6,082 nucleotides of DNA. Origin: Oscillospiraceae bacterium. Its GTDB lineage: Bacteria; Bacillota_A; Clostridia; Oscillospirales; Oscillospiraceae. Under the pieces are notes generated by a model that did not search any database, had not been told where the DNA came from, and saw only the letters and a list, made by a program, of their open reading frames with translations. Both the position numbers and the translations under genes were made by a program. Positions 1-5,608 of the stretch are shown here, piece after piece; within the stretch, counting starts at the first letter, position 1; every line of letters starts with the position of its first letter. The stretch spans positions 1-6,082 of the forward strand of contig JAFUES010000065.1 in NCBI GenBank assembly GCA_017470325.1, written 5' to 3'.

Positions 1-74
1 CTAATCTTCCCTTTGAGGCATTCACGTACTATTCGGACTTTTTTATCTATCTCTACTTGCTCCTTTTTAGACAT
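1..74 (-). CDS. N-terminus of a transposase-like HTH protein (probably IS3-family OrfA), cut by window edge
   Basis: Read leftward from the ATG at 74, the frame stays open to base 1 and gives about 24 residues, starting MSKKEQVEIDKKVRIVREC and continuing LKGKI. This charged start, with the V-x-I-V-R-E-x-L-x-G-K-I pattern, resembles the opening of the helix-turn-helix DNA-binding subunit of IS3/IS150-type transposases. In that family OrfA recognises the element ends and is fused to the DDE catalytic OrfB by frameshifting. A strong ribosome binding site, AGGAGGG (complement 84-90), sits 9 nt before the ATG. The stretch is AT-rich compared with the genes to the right, which fits acquired DNA. 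Only the first residues are visible, so the catalytic part and intactness cannot be judged; a host HTH regulator is the alternative. Confidence 0.6.
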   Translation of the reverse strand, partial: MSKKEQVEIDKKVRIVRECLKGKI

Positions 75-125
75 AATAATGCTCCCTCCTTGATGACAGT
101 GTTTTTCTTTTTTCACTGTCTCTCA
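1..125 (-). mobile_element. Probable end of an insertion sequence, partial
   Basis: The leftward transposase-like gene, its leader and the AT-rich composition suggest that the element's upstream end lies in this window and the rest lies to the left. On the minus strand a terminus could start at 125 with TGAGAGACAGTG, since many IS3-family ends begin with TG. The exact boundary is a guess, because the other end and any target duplication are outside the window. Confidence 0.4.
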
Positions 126-137
126 TAGAGGGAGCAT
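79..137 (-). repeat. Nested inverted repeat overlapping the transposase ribosome binding site
   Basis: Outer arms ATGCTCCCTC (79-88) and GAGGGAGCAT (128-137) are perfect 10-bp complements. Inner arms GACAGTG (95-101) and CACTGTC (114-120) are perfect 7-bp complements around a 12-nt pyrimidine (T with one C) loop. A further TGA/TCA triplet (91-93 with 123-125) can pair between them. In a leftward transcript the outer stem would contain most of the AGGAGGG ribosome binding site of the transposase-like gene. There is no following T-run of the intrinsic-terminator type on the minus strand. Translation control is therefore the more attractive reading, with a cruciform or element-end function as the alternative. 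Confidence 0.6.
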
Positions 138-161
138 ATCACTTTCCTTTTTGTTGAACTG

Positions 162-170
162 TGATATAAT
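162..170 (+). promoter_or_regulatory. Extended -10 promoter of the amidohydrolase gene
   Basis: TGATATAAT combines a perfect -10 hexamer TATAAT (165-170) with the extended TG at 162-163. The position 17 bp upstream (142-147, CTTTCC) is a poor -35, as is common for extended -10 promoters. Transcription would start near 177, leaving a leader of about 34 nt before the ATG at 211. This argues against the upstream in-frame TTG (151) and ATG (169), which lie in the promoter. The promoter sits just outside the inverted repeat at 79-137. Confidence 0.7.
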
Positions 171-195
171 GAAAGCAAATCGGAAAACAACTCAC

Positions 196-203
196 AGGGA
201 GGG
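196..203 (+). promoter_or_regulatory. Ribosome binding site fixing the amidohydrolase start
   Basis: AGGGAGGG lies 7 nt before the ATG at 211. The same octamer at the same distance precedes the TTG start at 4111. No comparable site precedes the upstream in-frame starts at 151 or 169. Confidence 0.75.
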
Positions 204-210
204 ACGGGAT

Positions 211-1779
211 ATGACGGTTTATCACGGCAACATCCTCACCGTTGACGCGGCGGACCGGGTCTGCAGCTATCTGGTGGAACACCGGGGGCGCATCGTCTAT
301 GTGGGCGACGAGCTGCCGAAGAAGTACCGGCGGGCGGCCGTGGTGGAACTGGGAGAGCGGGCGCTGATCCCACCCTTTGCGGACACCCACCAGCACTTCG
401 CCTCCTTCTCCGCCTTCAACGCGGGGCTCAACGTGATGGAGGCCCGGTCCAACCGGGAGATCCTGGCCATGGTGGACCGCTTCGCGGCAGAGTGCCCCTC
501 CAAGACCCTGATCGCTTTCGGGGCCTCGCCCTACTCGGTGGAGGAGCGGCGCCTGGTCAGCCGGACGGAGCTGGACGGGGTGACCCACGGCAAGCCCCTG
601 TTCCTGGTCAAGTACGACGGGCACGCCTGCGTGGTGAACACGGCGCTGCTGAAGAAGCTGCCCAAAAAGGTCAAGACCCTGCGGGGCTATCACGCGGACA
701 GCGGCGAGATGAACCAGGAGGCCTTCTTCGCGGTCTCCGATTACATCACCAATTCCATCCCGCCCCTGGAGCTGCTGCGGGACATGCAGCAGGCGGCGGA
801 CTTTGAGGCCGCCCGGGGCATCGGCCTGATCCACACCGTCAGCGGCGTGGGCTTCACGCTGAACCTGGACATCTCCATGGAGACCTGGTTTGCCAGGAGC
901 GTCCAGAACGGACTGCAGATCCGGGTCTTCCCCCAGTCCATGGACACGGGCGTGGCCAAGCTCAGGGGCTTGCCGCGGATCGGCGGCTGCTTTGCCTGCG
1001 CGCTGGACGGCTGTTTCGGCTCCCAGGACGCGGCCATGCTGGAGCCCTACGATTCCGACCTCACCAACAGCGGCGTGCTGTACTACACGGACCAGCAGGT
1101 CATCGACTTCTGCATCGCCGCCAACCGTGCGGGGCTGCAGATCGAGATGCACGCCATCGGCGACCGGGCCTTCAATCAGGCGGCCCGTGCCCTGAAGGCC
1201 GCGCTGGACGATTTCCCGAGGGAGGACCACCGCCACGGCATCATCCACGCCTGCCTGCCCACAGACTACGGCATGGATATCTGCCGCCGCTACCACATCC
1301 AGCTGCCCATGCAGATCGCCTTTGACAACTGGCGGCAGGAGCCGGCAGAGTACACCAGGGAGCTGTTGGGCGAGGAGCGCAACAGCCGGCTCAATCCGGT
1401 CCGCTCTTTCCGGGATCTGGGCTGCGTGGTCTCCTTCGGCAGCGACGCGCCCTGCACCGCGCCGGACCCCATCGTGTGGCTGTACAAGGCGGTGAACCAC
1501 TCCAACCCCGGAGAAGCTGTCTCTATCCGGGAAGCGCTGCGCATGGCCACCTACAACGGCTACTGGGCCAGCTTCGACGAAAAGGAGCGGGGCTCCCTGG
1601 AGGCGGGCAAGATCGCCGATATGGTCGTCCTCTCCGCCAATCCCTATGAGATGCCCAAAGAGCTGCTGCTGCAGCTGCGGGTGGAACAGCTGATCCTGGG
1701 CGGAAAGGAATACCGTCCCCAGAGCCAGAGCGTCCCCGCTGCCGTGGTCAAGGGCATGCTCTCCCGTAAAAAAGCATAA
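211..1779 (+). CDS. Metal-dependent amidohydrolase, YtcJ/amidohydrolase_3 type
   Basis: A 522-residue cytoplasmic protein, the usual length for YtcJ-like amidohydrolases, which hydrolyse C-N bonds of cyclic or acyl amides in a TIM barrel with a metal centre. Visible family landmarks are the N-terminal beta strands (HGNILTVDAADRV, 5-17), the metal motif D-T-H-x-H (58-62), K-Y-D-G-H (134-138), LDGCFGSQDAAML (265-277), HAIGDRA (314-320), a GIIHA histidine (346), and SFGSDAP with the catalytic or metal aspartate D412 (408-414). The C-terminal GSLEAGKIADMVVLS (461-475) is typical of the family. No signal peptide is seen. The start at 211 rests on the ribosome binding site and promoter; frames from 151 or 169 would only add residues encoded by the promoter. 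The gene appears monocistronic. The substrate cannot be read from the sequence, and family names such as exoenzyme regulator are historical. Confidence 0.92.
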   Translation: MTVYHGNILTVDAADRVCSYLVEHRGRIVYVGDELPKKYRRAAVVELGERALIPPFADTHQHFASFSAFNAGLNVMEARSNREILAMVDRFAAECPSKTLIAFGASPYSVEERRLVSRTELDGVTHGKPLFLVKYDGHACVVNTALLKKLPKKVKTLRGYHADSGEMNQEAFFAVSDYITNSIPPLELLRDMQQAADFEAARGIGLIHTVSGVGFTLNLDISMETWFARSVQNGLQIRVFPQSMDTGVAKLRGLPRIGGCFACALDGCFGSQDAAMLEPYDSDLTNSGVLYYTDQQVIDFCIAANRAGLQIEMHAIGDRAFNQAARALKAALDDFPREDHRHGIIHACLPTDYGMDICRRYHIQLPMQIAFDNWRQEPAEYTRELLGEERNSRLNPVRSFRDLGCVVSFGSDAPCTAPDPIVWLYKAVNHSNPGEAVSIREALRMATYNGYWASFDEKERGSLEAGKIADMVVLSANPYEMPKELLLQLRVEQLILGGKEYRPQSQSVPAAVVKGMLSRKKA

Positions 1780-1781
1780 GT

Positions 1782-1816
1782 GCAGCGCCGGCCTCCCGGG
1801 AGGAGGCCGGCGCTGC
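1782..1816 (+). terminator. Strong 15-bp hairpin after the amidohydrolase gene
   Basis: GCAGCGCCGGCCTCC (1782-1796) and GGAGGCCGGCGCTGC (1802-1816) form a perfect 15-bp GC-rich stem with a 5-nt loop, beginning 2 nt after the stop codon. The following bases (GCTTTGCCC) have only three Ts. It is therefore either a terminator with a poor U-tract or an RNA 3'-end stabiliser. Confidence 0.7.
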
Positions 1817-1869
1817 GCTTTGCCCGGTTGCGACTACAACAGGCAGCTGTGAAAGTTTCGCCTGGCGCG

Positions 1870-1898
1870 TTGACGGGAGGACCTTTCTGTGATATCGT
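1870..1898 (+). promoter_or_regulatory. Sigma-A-like promoter of the GltD-like gene
   Basis: TTGACG (1870-1875) and TATCGT (1893-1898) are 17 bp apart, and a TG at 1890-1891 gives an extended -10. The predicted start near 1905 leaves a leader of about 65 nt. The block CTGTGATAT (1887-1895) is identical to the block around the amidohydrolase -10 (159-167). Confidence 0.6.
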
Positions 1899-1954
1899 AA
1901 ATAACAGGAAAAAAGTACATAGAAGTGCTCTGTTTGCCAAAAAACAAGCCCAAC

Positions 1955-1963
1955 AGGGAGGAG
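1955..1963 (+). promoter_or_regulatory. Ribosome binding site of the GltD-like gene
   Basis: AGGGAGGAG lies 7 nt before the ATG at 1971, the same spacing as the other strong sites in the window. Confidence 0.75.
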
Positions 1964-1970
1964 AAAACCG

Positions 1971-3200
1971 ATGGCCATCCATATCGTCTCGGAAGCGAAT
2001 CGCTGTCTCAACTGTAAAAAGCCCCTGTGTCAGCAGGGCTGTCCCGTCCATACGCCCATCCCCACGGTGATCCAGCTGTTCAAGGAGAACCGGCTGGTAG
2101 AGGCCGGGGAAATGTTGTTTGAAAACAACCCCCTGTCCGCGGTCTGCGCCATCGTCTGCAACCACGAGAAGCAGTGCGCGGGCAGCTGCATCCGGGGCCG
2201 CAAGGACAGCCCCGTGCACTTCTCCAGCATCGAGCAGTACATTTCGGACATGTATCTGGACCGCATGACCGTCACAAAGCCGCCGCGGAAAAAGCAGCGG
2301 GTAGCGGTGATCGGCTCCGGCCCGGCGGGCATGACGGTGGCCATTGAGCTTGCCCGGCGGGGCTACCCGGTCACGGTGTTTGAGTGGAAGGGGAAGATCG
2401 GCGGCCTGCTGCAATACGGCATCCCCGAGTACCGCCTGCCCAAGAGCTTCCTGGACCGCTACCAGGCCCGCATGGAGGAGATGGGCATCACCTTCCGCAC
2501 CAACACCACCATCGGCTCCGTGCTGATGATCCACGAGCTGCTGCGGGACGGCTACGCCAGCATCTTCATCGGCACCGGCGCGGAGAAGCCCCGGACCCTG
2601 GGCATCCGGGGGGAGAGCCTGGGCAATGTGCTCTTCGGCATGAACTACCTGGCCAACCCCCAAGGCCACAAGCTGGGGGACACGGTGGCGGTGATCGGCA
2701 TGGGCAACGCCGCCATCGACGCGGCGCGCACGGCCCTGCGCAACGGCTCCCGCCAGGTGACGCTCTACGCCCGCAGCAAGCATGTGACCGCCAGCTCCAG
2801 CGAGGTGGCCTATGCGGAGCTGGACGGGGCGGAGTTCATGTTCGGCATGCAGATCCTGGAGATCAACGATAACGGTCCGCTGTTCTCCAGGGCCATCTTT
2901 GACGAGGAGGACAACATCGTCGGCTACGAGGAGGAGCCCGTGCAGATCCATGCCGACTCCACCGTCATCTGCGTCAGTCAGGTGCCCCGGGGCAAGCTGG
3001 TCCGCACCACCGAGGGTCTGGACATGGGCGAGCGGGGTACACTGGCTGTGGATGAAAACTACATGACCACCAAGCCCGGCGTGTTTGCCGCGGGCGACGT
3101 GGTCACAGGGGCCAAGACCGTGGTCCACGCGGTGGATGGAGCCAAGAAGGCTGCCGCGTCCATGATCCGCTATCTGGAACAGGCGGAGGCCACGGAGTAA
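1971..3200 (+). CDS. GltD-like FAD/Fe-S NAD(P)-dependent oxidoreductase
   Basis: A 409-residue cytoplasmic flavoprotein related to the small subunit of glutamate synthase and to NfnB-type electron-transfer enzymes. These move electrons between NAD(P)H, FAD and iron-sulfur clusters for a partner. Two cysteine groups bind [4Fe-4S] clusters in this family: C12, C15, C20 and C24 (followed by P), and C59, C63, C69 and C73. The first FAD fold is VAVIGSGPAG (111-120), then GIPEYRLPK (150-158). The nucleotide fold is VAVIGMGNAAIDAART (239-254), and the second FAD site is GVFAAGDVVTGA (370-381). It is shorter than typical GltD (roughly 450-490 residues). The stretch after the nucleotide fold (YARSKHVTASSSE, 266-278) lacks the usual RR and MP of NADPH-dependent relatives, so cofactor preference is open. 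No glutamate synthase large subunit or ferredoxin partner lies nearby, so the partner is unknown. It has its own promoter and a hairpin downstream. Confidence 0.9.
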   Translation: MAIHIVSEANRCLNCKKPLCQQGCPVHTPIPTVIQLFKENRLVEAGEMLFENNPLSAVCAIVCNHEKQCAGSCIRGRKDSPVHFSSIEQYISDMYLDRMTVTKPPRKKQRVAVIGSGPAGMTVAIELARRGYPVTVFEWKGKIGGLLQYGIPEYRLPKSFLDRYQARMEEMGITFRTNTTIGSVLMIHELLRDGYASIFIGTGAEKPRTLGIRGESLGNVLFGMNYLANPQGHKLGDTVAVIGMGNAAIDAARTALRNGSRQVTLYARSKHVTASSSEVAYAELDGAEFMFGMQILEINDNGPLFSRAIFDEEDNIVGYEEEPVQIHADSTVICVSQVPRGKLVRTTEGLDMGERGTLAVDENYMTTKPGVFAAGDVVTGAKTVVHAVDGAKKAAASMIRYLEQAEATE

Positions 3201-3218
3201 CATATTTGTAGGATACAG

Positions 3219-3260
3219 CAAGAGGTCCGGTCTCACGGGGATGTGAAACCGGACCTCTTG
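3219..3260 (+). terminator. Strong hairpin after the GltD-like gene
   Basis: CAAGAGGTCCGGT (3219-3231) and ACCGGACCTCTTG (3248-3260) form a perfect 13-bp stem. After one mismatch it extends by TCAC/GTGA (3233-3236 with 3243-3246), closing a 6-nt loop. No T-run follows (CCGGAAGC), so it resembles the hairpin after the amidohydrolase gene. It probably marks the transcript end, but could also be a processing or stability element. Confidence 0.65.
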
Positions 3261-3286
3261 CCGGAAGCAGGAAAAGCGATTATACT
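3258..3286 (+). promoter_or_regulatory. Promoter of the nuclease/hydrolase operon
   Basis: TTGCCG (3258-3263) and TATACT (3281-3286) are separated by exactly 17 bp, with four and five consensus matches. Transcription would start near 3293, about 34 nt before the ATG at 3327. The first three bases of the -35 are also the last three bases of the preceding hairpin stem. Confidence 0.55.
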
Positions 3287-3326
3287 TGAGCATAGAATGA
3301 TAATCCGGAGAGAAGGCGGTGAGCAG

Positions 3327-4097
3327 ATGGCGGAGAACAGGCAAAGATCACAGGAGCTGGACCGGGCGATCTGCGCGCTGATCTGCCGATCCGACGGGAT
3401 CAAGGCCAGAGAGATCGCAAACAGCCTGGGCGTGGAGCGCCGGGCGGTGAATCATGAGCTGTACACCTCGCCCCTGATGAAGGAGCTGTGCTGGCAGGAC
3501 GGCGACAGCCGCTGGCACGGGATCGTCCGGCAGGCCTGGCCCCATGCGGGGCTGCAGGAGTTTGCCGGGTATTACAGCCTGGTGGGCGACTTCCTGGCCC
3601 TGACAGAGGAGGAATGGCTGCGGCAGCTGCAGGCGGGCTGTGTCAACATCGGGCGCAGTCTCAGCGATACCCGGGGCCTGCTGCATTCCTTCACGGACTG
3701 CCGGGAGCAGATGCTGCGGCTGTTCGAGGACCTGCAGAACATGCTGGGCCGGCGCTGTCTCGACTGGGAGATCGCCTTCGAGCTGCGGCTCAAACGCTCC
3801 CGCCATGTGCGCATCTACGCGGACGTGCTGGTGGTGACCGAGGATCGGGTCTTTGCGCTGGAGTTCAAGATGAAGGATACCATCGAGCCGGAGGAGGTGC
3901 TCCAGGCGGCCAAGTACTGCCCCTATCTGGAGATCCTGTTCGGCCCGGATTATGAGGTGATCCCCGTGCTTGTGCTGACCCGGGCCGCGGAGACCTTCCG
4001 CTTCGTCCCCATCGGGGGCGGGGATCGGGTACTGCCGGTCTGCTCCGGCGACATGCTTTTCAACGCCTTTGACGAATACCTGGGCTTCCTGGGATAG
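3327..4097 (+). CDS. Winged-helix protein with a predicted PD-(D/E)XK (RecB/Cas4-like) nuclease domain
   Basis: A 256-residue protein, not recognised as a named family. Residues 8-65 look like a winged helix-turn-helix (GIKAREIANSLGVERRAVNHELY, split here as GIKAREIANSLG at 24-35 and VERRAVNHELY at 36-46), suggesting nucleic acid binding. Residues 145-200 carry a nuclease-like signature: W147-E148 with E152, then a strand with D166 (YADVLVV), E179-F-K181, and Q193-x3-Y197 twelve residues later. This order of D, E-x-K and Q-x3-Y is the active-site pattern of RecB/Cas4-like PD-(D/E)XK enzymes. Similar segments also precede helicase domains in larger proteins, but none follows here. The middle (80-140) is helical. 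The ATG at 3327 was chosen over an upstream in-frame GTG at 3243, which lies inside the preceding hairpin. The weak AAGGCGGTG precedes the ATG. The hydrolase gene follows 13 nt after the stop. Nuclease activity is inferred from motifs only; substrate and role are unknown. Confidence 0.75.
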   Translation: MAENRQRSQELDRAICALICRSDGIKAREIANSLGVERRAVNHELYTSPLMKELCWQDGDSRWHGIVRQAWPHAGLQEFAGYYSLVGDFLALTEEEWLRQLQAGCVNIGRSLSDTRGLLHSFTDCREQMLRLFEDLQNMLGRRCLDWEIAFELRLKRSRHVRIYADVLVVTEDRVFALEFKMKDTIEPEEVLQAAKYCPYLEILFGPDYEVIPVLVLTRAAETFRFVPIGGGDRVLPVCSGDMLFNAFDEYLGFLG

Positions 4098-4103
4098 GGA
4101 GGG
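4096..4103 (+). promoter_or_regulatory. Ribosome binding site fixing a TTG start
   Basis: AGGGAGGG overlaps the last two bases of the upstream stop codon and lies 7 nt before the TTG at 4111. Sequence and spacing are the same as at the amidohydrolase start. It supports TTG rather than the in-frame ATG at 4069, which lies inside the upstream gene. Confidence 0.7.
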
Positions 4104-4110
4104 AAAGGAC

Positions 4111-4830
4111 TTGAAGAAAAAAAGATGGATCATCCCCGTGGGGTTGATCCTGTTGCTGGCCGCAGTCTTCGGCGTGTATGTATCGAATTATTACCGGGCC
4201 GATGAGACGGCCTTGGCCGCCCTGGCCTCGGACGAGGCGGTGCAGGTCAGCGTGACGGACTACGGCTGGTTTTTCGACGGCCCCGCCGGGGACACGGCTT
4301 TGATCTTCTATCCCGGCGGCAAGGTGGAGGCGACGGCCTACGCCCCCTTCCTGCATGCGCTGGCGGCGCAGGGGATGGATGTGATGCTGGTGGAGATGCC
4401 CTTCCGCCTGGCCGTCTTCGGTATGAACAGGGCGGACGCCATCCGGGTGGCCTACGATTACGACAACTGGTACCTGGGCGGGCACTCCCTGGGCGGGGCC
4501 ATGGCGGCAAGCTACGCTGCAAAGCACGGCGGGGAATTGACAGGCCTGGTGCTCTGTGCCGCCTATCCCACGGCGCAGTTGGATGACGATCTGGTGGAGA
4601 TCCAGCTCTACGGCTCGGAGGACCGGGTACTGAACCGGGACCGCCTGCTGGACGGCAGGCAGTACGCAACCGAGCACAGCTTTGAGATCCAGCTGGCGGG
4701 CGGCAACCACGCCCAATTCGGCAACTACGGCCCCCAGGAGGGGGACGGACAGGCGCGCATCAGCGCCGATGAGCAGCAGGCGGAGGCGGTGGAGGCCATT
4801 CTCCGGATCGCCTGTGACGCCGCCGCATGA
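4111..4830 (+). CDS. Membrane-anchored alpha/beta hydrolase
   Basis: A 239-residue protein from the TTG start. It opens with a basic KKKRW followed by a hydrophobic segment (about 6-24) that acts as a signal anchor or uncleaved signal, so the enzyme domain probably lies outside the membrane. The hydrolase fold shows ALIFYPGGKV (63-72, oxyanion region), the nucleophile elbow GHSLG (124-128, S126), an acid candidate D171 in GSEDRV, and the catalytic histidine H200 in GGNHAQFG. These are the three members of the Ser-Asp-His triad in the right order. Family members act on esters, lactones, peptides or similar bonds; the substrate cannot be told. An ATG at 4069 is in frame, but would overlap the previous gene by 29 bases and put charged residues ahead of the anchor. 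The 13-nt gap to the nuclease gene indicates co-transcription. Its stop lies 4 nt from the end of the opposing hemolysin III gene. Confidence 0.85.
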   Translation: MKKKRWIIPVGLILLLAAVFGVYVSNYYRADETALAALASDEAVQVSVTDYGWFFDGPAGDTALIFYPGGKVEATAYAPFLHALAAQGMDVMLVEMPFRLAVFGMNRADAIRVAYDYDNWYLGGHSLGGAMAASYAAKHGGELTGLVLCAAYPTAQLDDDLVEIQLYGSEDRVLNRDRLLDGRQYATEHSFEIQLAGGNHAQFGNYGPQEGDGQARISADEQQAEAVEAILRIACDAAA

Positions 4831-4834
4831 GGCA

Positions 4835-5500
4835 TCACAGCAGATAGGCGTATACGGACCAGAAGTGGCAGAAGGTCCCCAGCAGGCAGAACACATGGAA
4901 CACGCAGTGGCGGTATTTCTTCCGCTTGCCCAGGCCGTAGAGCACGGAGCCGATGGTGTACATCACGCCGCCCAGGACCAGCCAGGTCAGGCCCGGGACG
5001 CCCATGCTGCCCAGCAGAGCCCGCACGCCAAAGAGAATGGACCAGCCGCTGAACAGGTGGGAGATCACGCTGACCAGCTGATAGCGGTCCACGTCGATGG
5101 CGGTGAAGGTGATCCCCAGGATGGAAAACACCAGGACCAGCCCCAGCAGGATCCAGCCCCGGACGCCGCCCACGCCCAGCAGGGAGACGGGGATGTAGGT
5201 GCCCAGCACCAGCAGATACACGTTGCAGTGATCGATGACCCGCAGCACCTTCTTGCCCTTGAGCCGGGGGGACAGGGCGTGGTAGATGCAGGAGATGGTA
5301 TAGAGCTGGATCATGGTCAGACCGAAGAGGCTCACGCTGACGACTGCCGCCGCGCCCCGCGCCTTGACCAGCATCAGGATCAGCGCCGCCAGACCCAGCA
5401 GCGCGCCCAGCCCGTGGGAGATGGCGTTGAACAGCTCCTCGCTGAGACTGTAGTTGGGCAGGCTGACCACCCGGTTCCTCTTTTCCACGATAACGTCCAT
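4835..5500 (-). CDS. trhA: Hemolysin III/PAQR family membrane protein (TrhA-like)
   Basis: A 221-residue integral membrane protein with about seven hydrophobic segments, the usual length for bacterial hemolysin III proteins. Conserved features include the N-terminal EELFNAISHGLGA (21-33, H29), SCIYHAL with S70 and H74 (70-76), VIDHCNVYLLVLGTYIP (88-104, D90 and H91), and the last helix with H198-x3-H202 in RHCVFHVF. In the PAQR family the first-helix-pair His, an Asp, and the two C-terminal His form a zinc-binding, possibly hydrolase-like site; S70 is also conserved. The name hemolysin is historical. Bacterial members are linked to membrane energetics and lipid balance, and the true role here is unknown. 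GGAGGT (complement 5507-5512) lies 6 nt before the ATG at 5500. It is transcribed leftward, convergent with the hydrolase operon and divergent from the DUF1836 gene. Confidence 0.93.
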   Translation of the reverse strand: MDVIVEKRNRVVSLPNYSLSEELFNAISHGLGALLGLAALILMLVKARGAAAVVSVSLFGLTMIQLYTISCIYHALSPRLKGKKVLRVIDHCNVYLLVLGTYIPVSLLGVGGVRGWILLGLVLVFSILGITFTAIDVDRYQLVSVISHLFSGWSILFGVRALLGSMGVPGLTWLVLGGVMYTIGSVLYGLGKRKKYRHCVFHVFCLLGTFCHFWSVYAYLL

Positions 5501-5506
5501 TACAGC

Positions 5507-5512
5507 ACCTCC
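5507..5512 (-). promoter_or_regulatory. Ribosome binding site of the hemolysin III gene
   Basis: GGAGGT on the minus strand lies 6 nt before the ATG at 5500 and supports that start. Confidence 0.75.
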
Positions 5513-5552
5513 AATAGAGTTTCAGAATTTATCATATCTGGTATTGAAAACC

Positions 5553-5581
5553 ATATTAAGTAATTTTTTCTATTTTGTCAA
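5553..5581 (-). promoter_or_regulatory. Promoter of the hemolysin III gene
   Basis: On the minus strand a perfect TTGACA (complement of 5576-5581) and TAATAT (complement of 5553-5558, four consensus matches) are separated by 17 bp. The start would be near 5546, giving a leader of about 45 nt. The AT-rich stretch around it fits a strong promoter region. Confidence 0.65.
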
Positions 5582-5608
5582 TAGCTTTTTGAGTATACAT
5601 CTTGCGGT

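Noticed and set aside
151..210. Longer start (TTG 151 or ATG 169) for the amidohydrolase
   Set aside because: These codons overlap the TATAAT promoter element and lack a ribosome binding site; the ATG at 211 has an excellent one.
139..1500. 453-residue open frame on the minus strand
   Set aside because: It lies opposite the amidohydrolase gene, has no family pattern, and its composition (rich in Val, His, Gly, Gln) is that of a GC-rich antisense shadow.
1820..1970. Possible riboswitch in the leader before the GltD-like gene
   Set aside because: Only a weak CAGGC/GCCTG pairing (1840-1844 with 1860-1864) is present, and it lies upstream of the promoter, so it would not be in the transcript.
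1644..3344. 566-residue open frame on the minus strand spanning two genes
   Set aside because: It crosses the end of the amidohydrolase, two hairpins and the whole GltD-like gene. Both sense genes show full domain motifs, so this is a stop-poor antisense frame.
4069..4110. ATG 4069 as the start of the alpha/beta hydrolase
   Set aside because: It overlaps the previous gene by 29 bases and adds a charged tail ahead of a membrane anchor, whereas the TTG at 4111 has AGGGAGGG at the same spacing used elsewhere in the window.
3348..4133. 261-residue minus-strand frame opposite the nuclease gene
   Set aside because: No recognisable domain; it is the antisense shadow of the sense gene, which has a promoter and motifs.
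4682..5563. 293-residue plus-strand frame over the hemolysin III gene
   Set aside because: It is rich in His, Gln, Ala and Asp with no domain, typical of the antisense of a membrane protein gene; the minus-strand gene has clear motifs, a ribosome binding site and a promoter.
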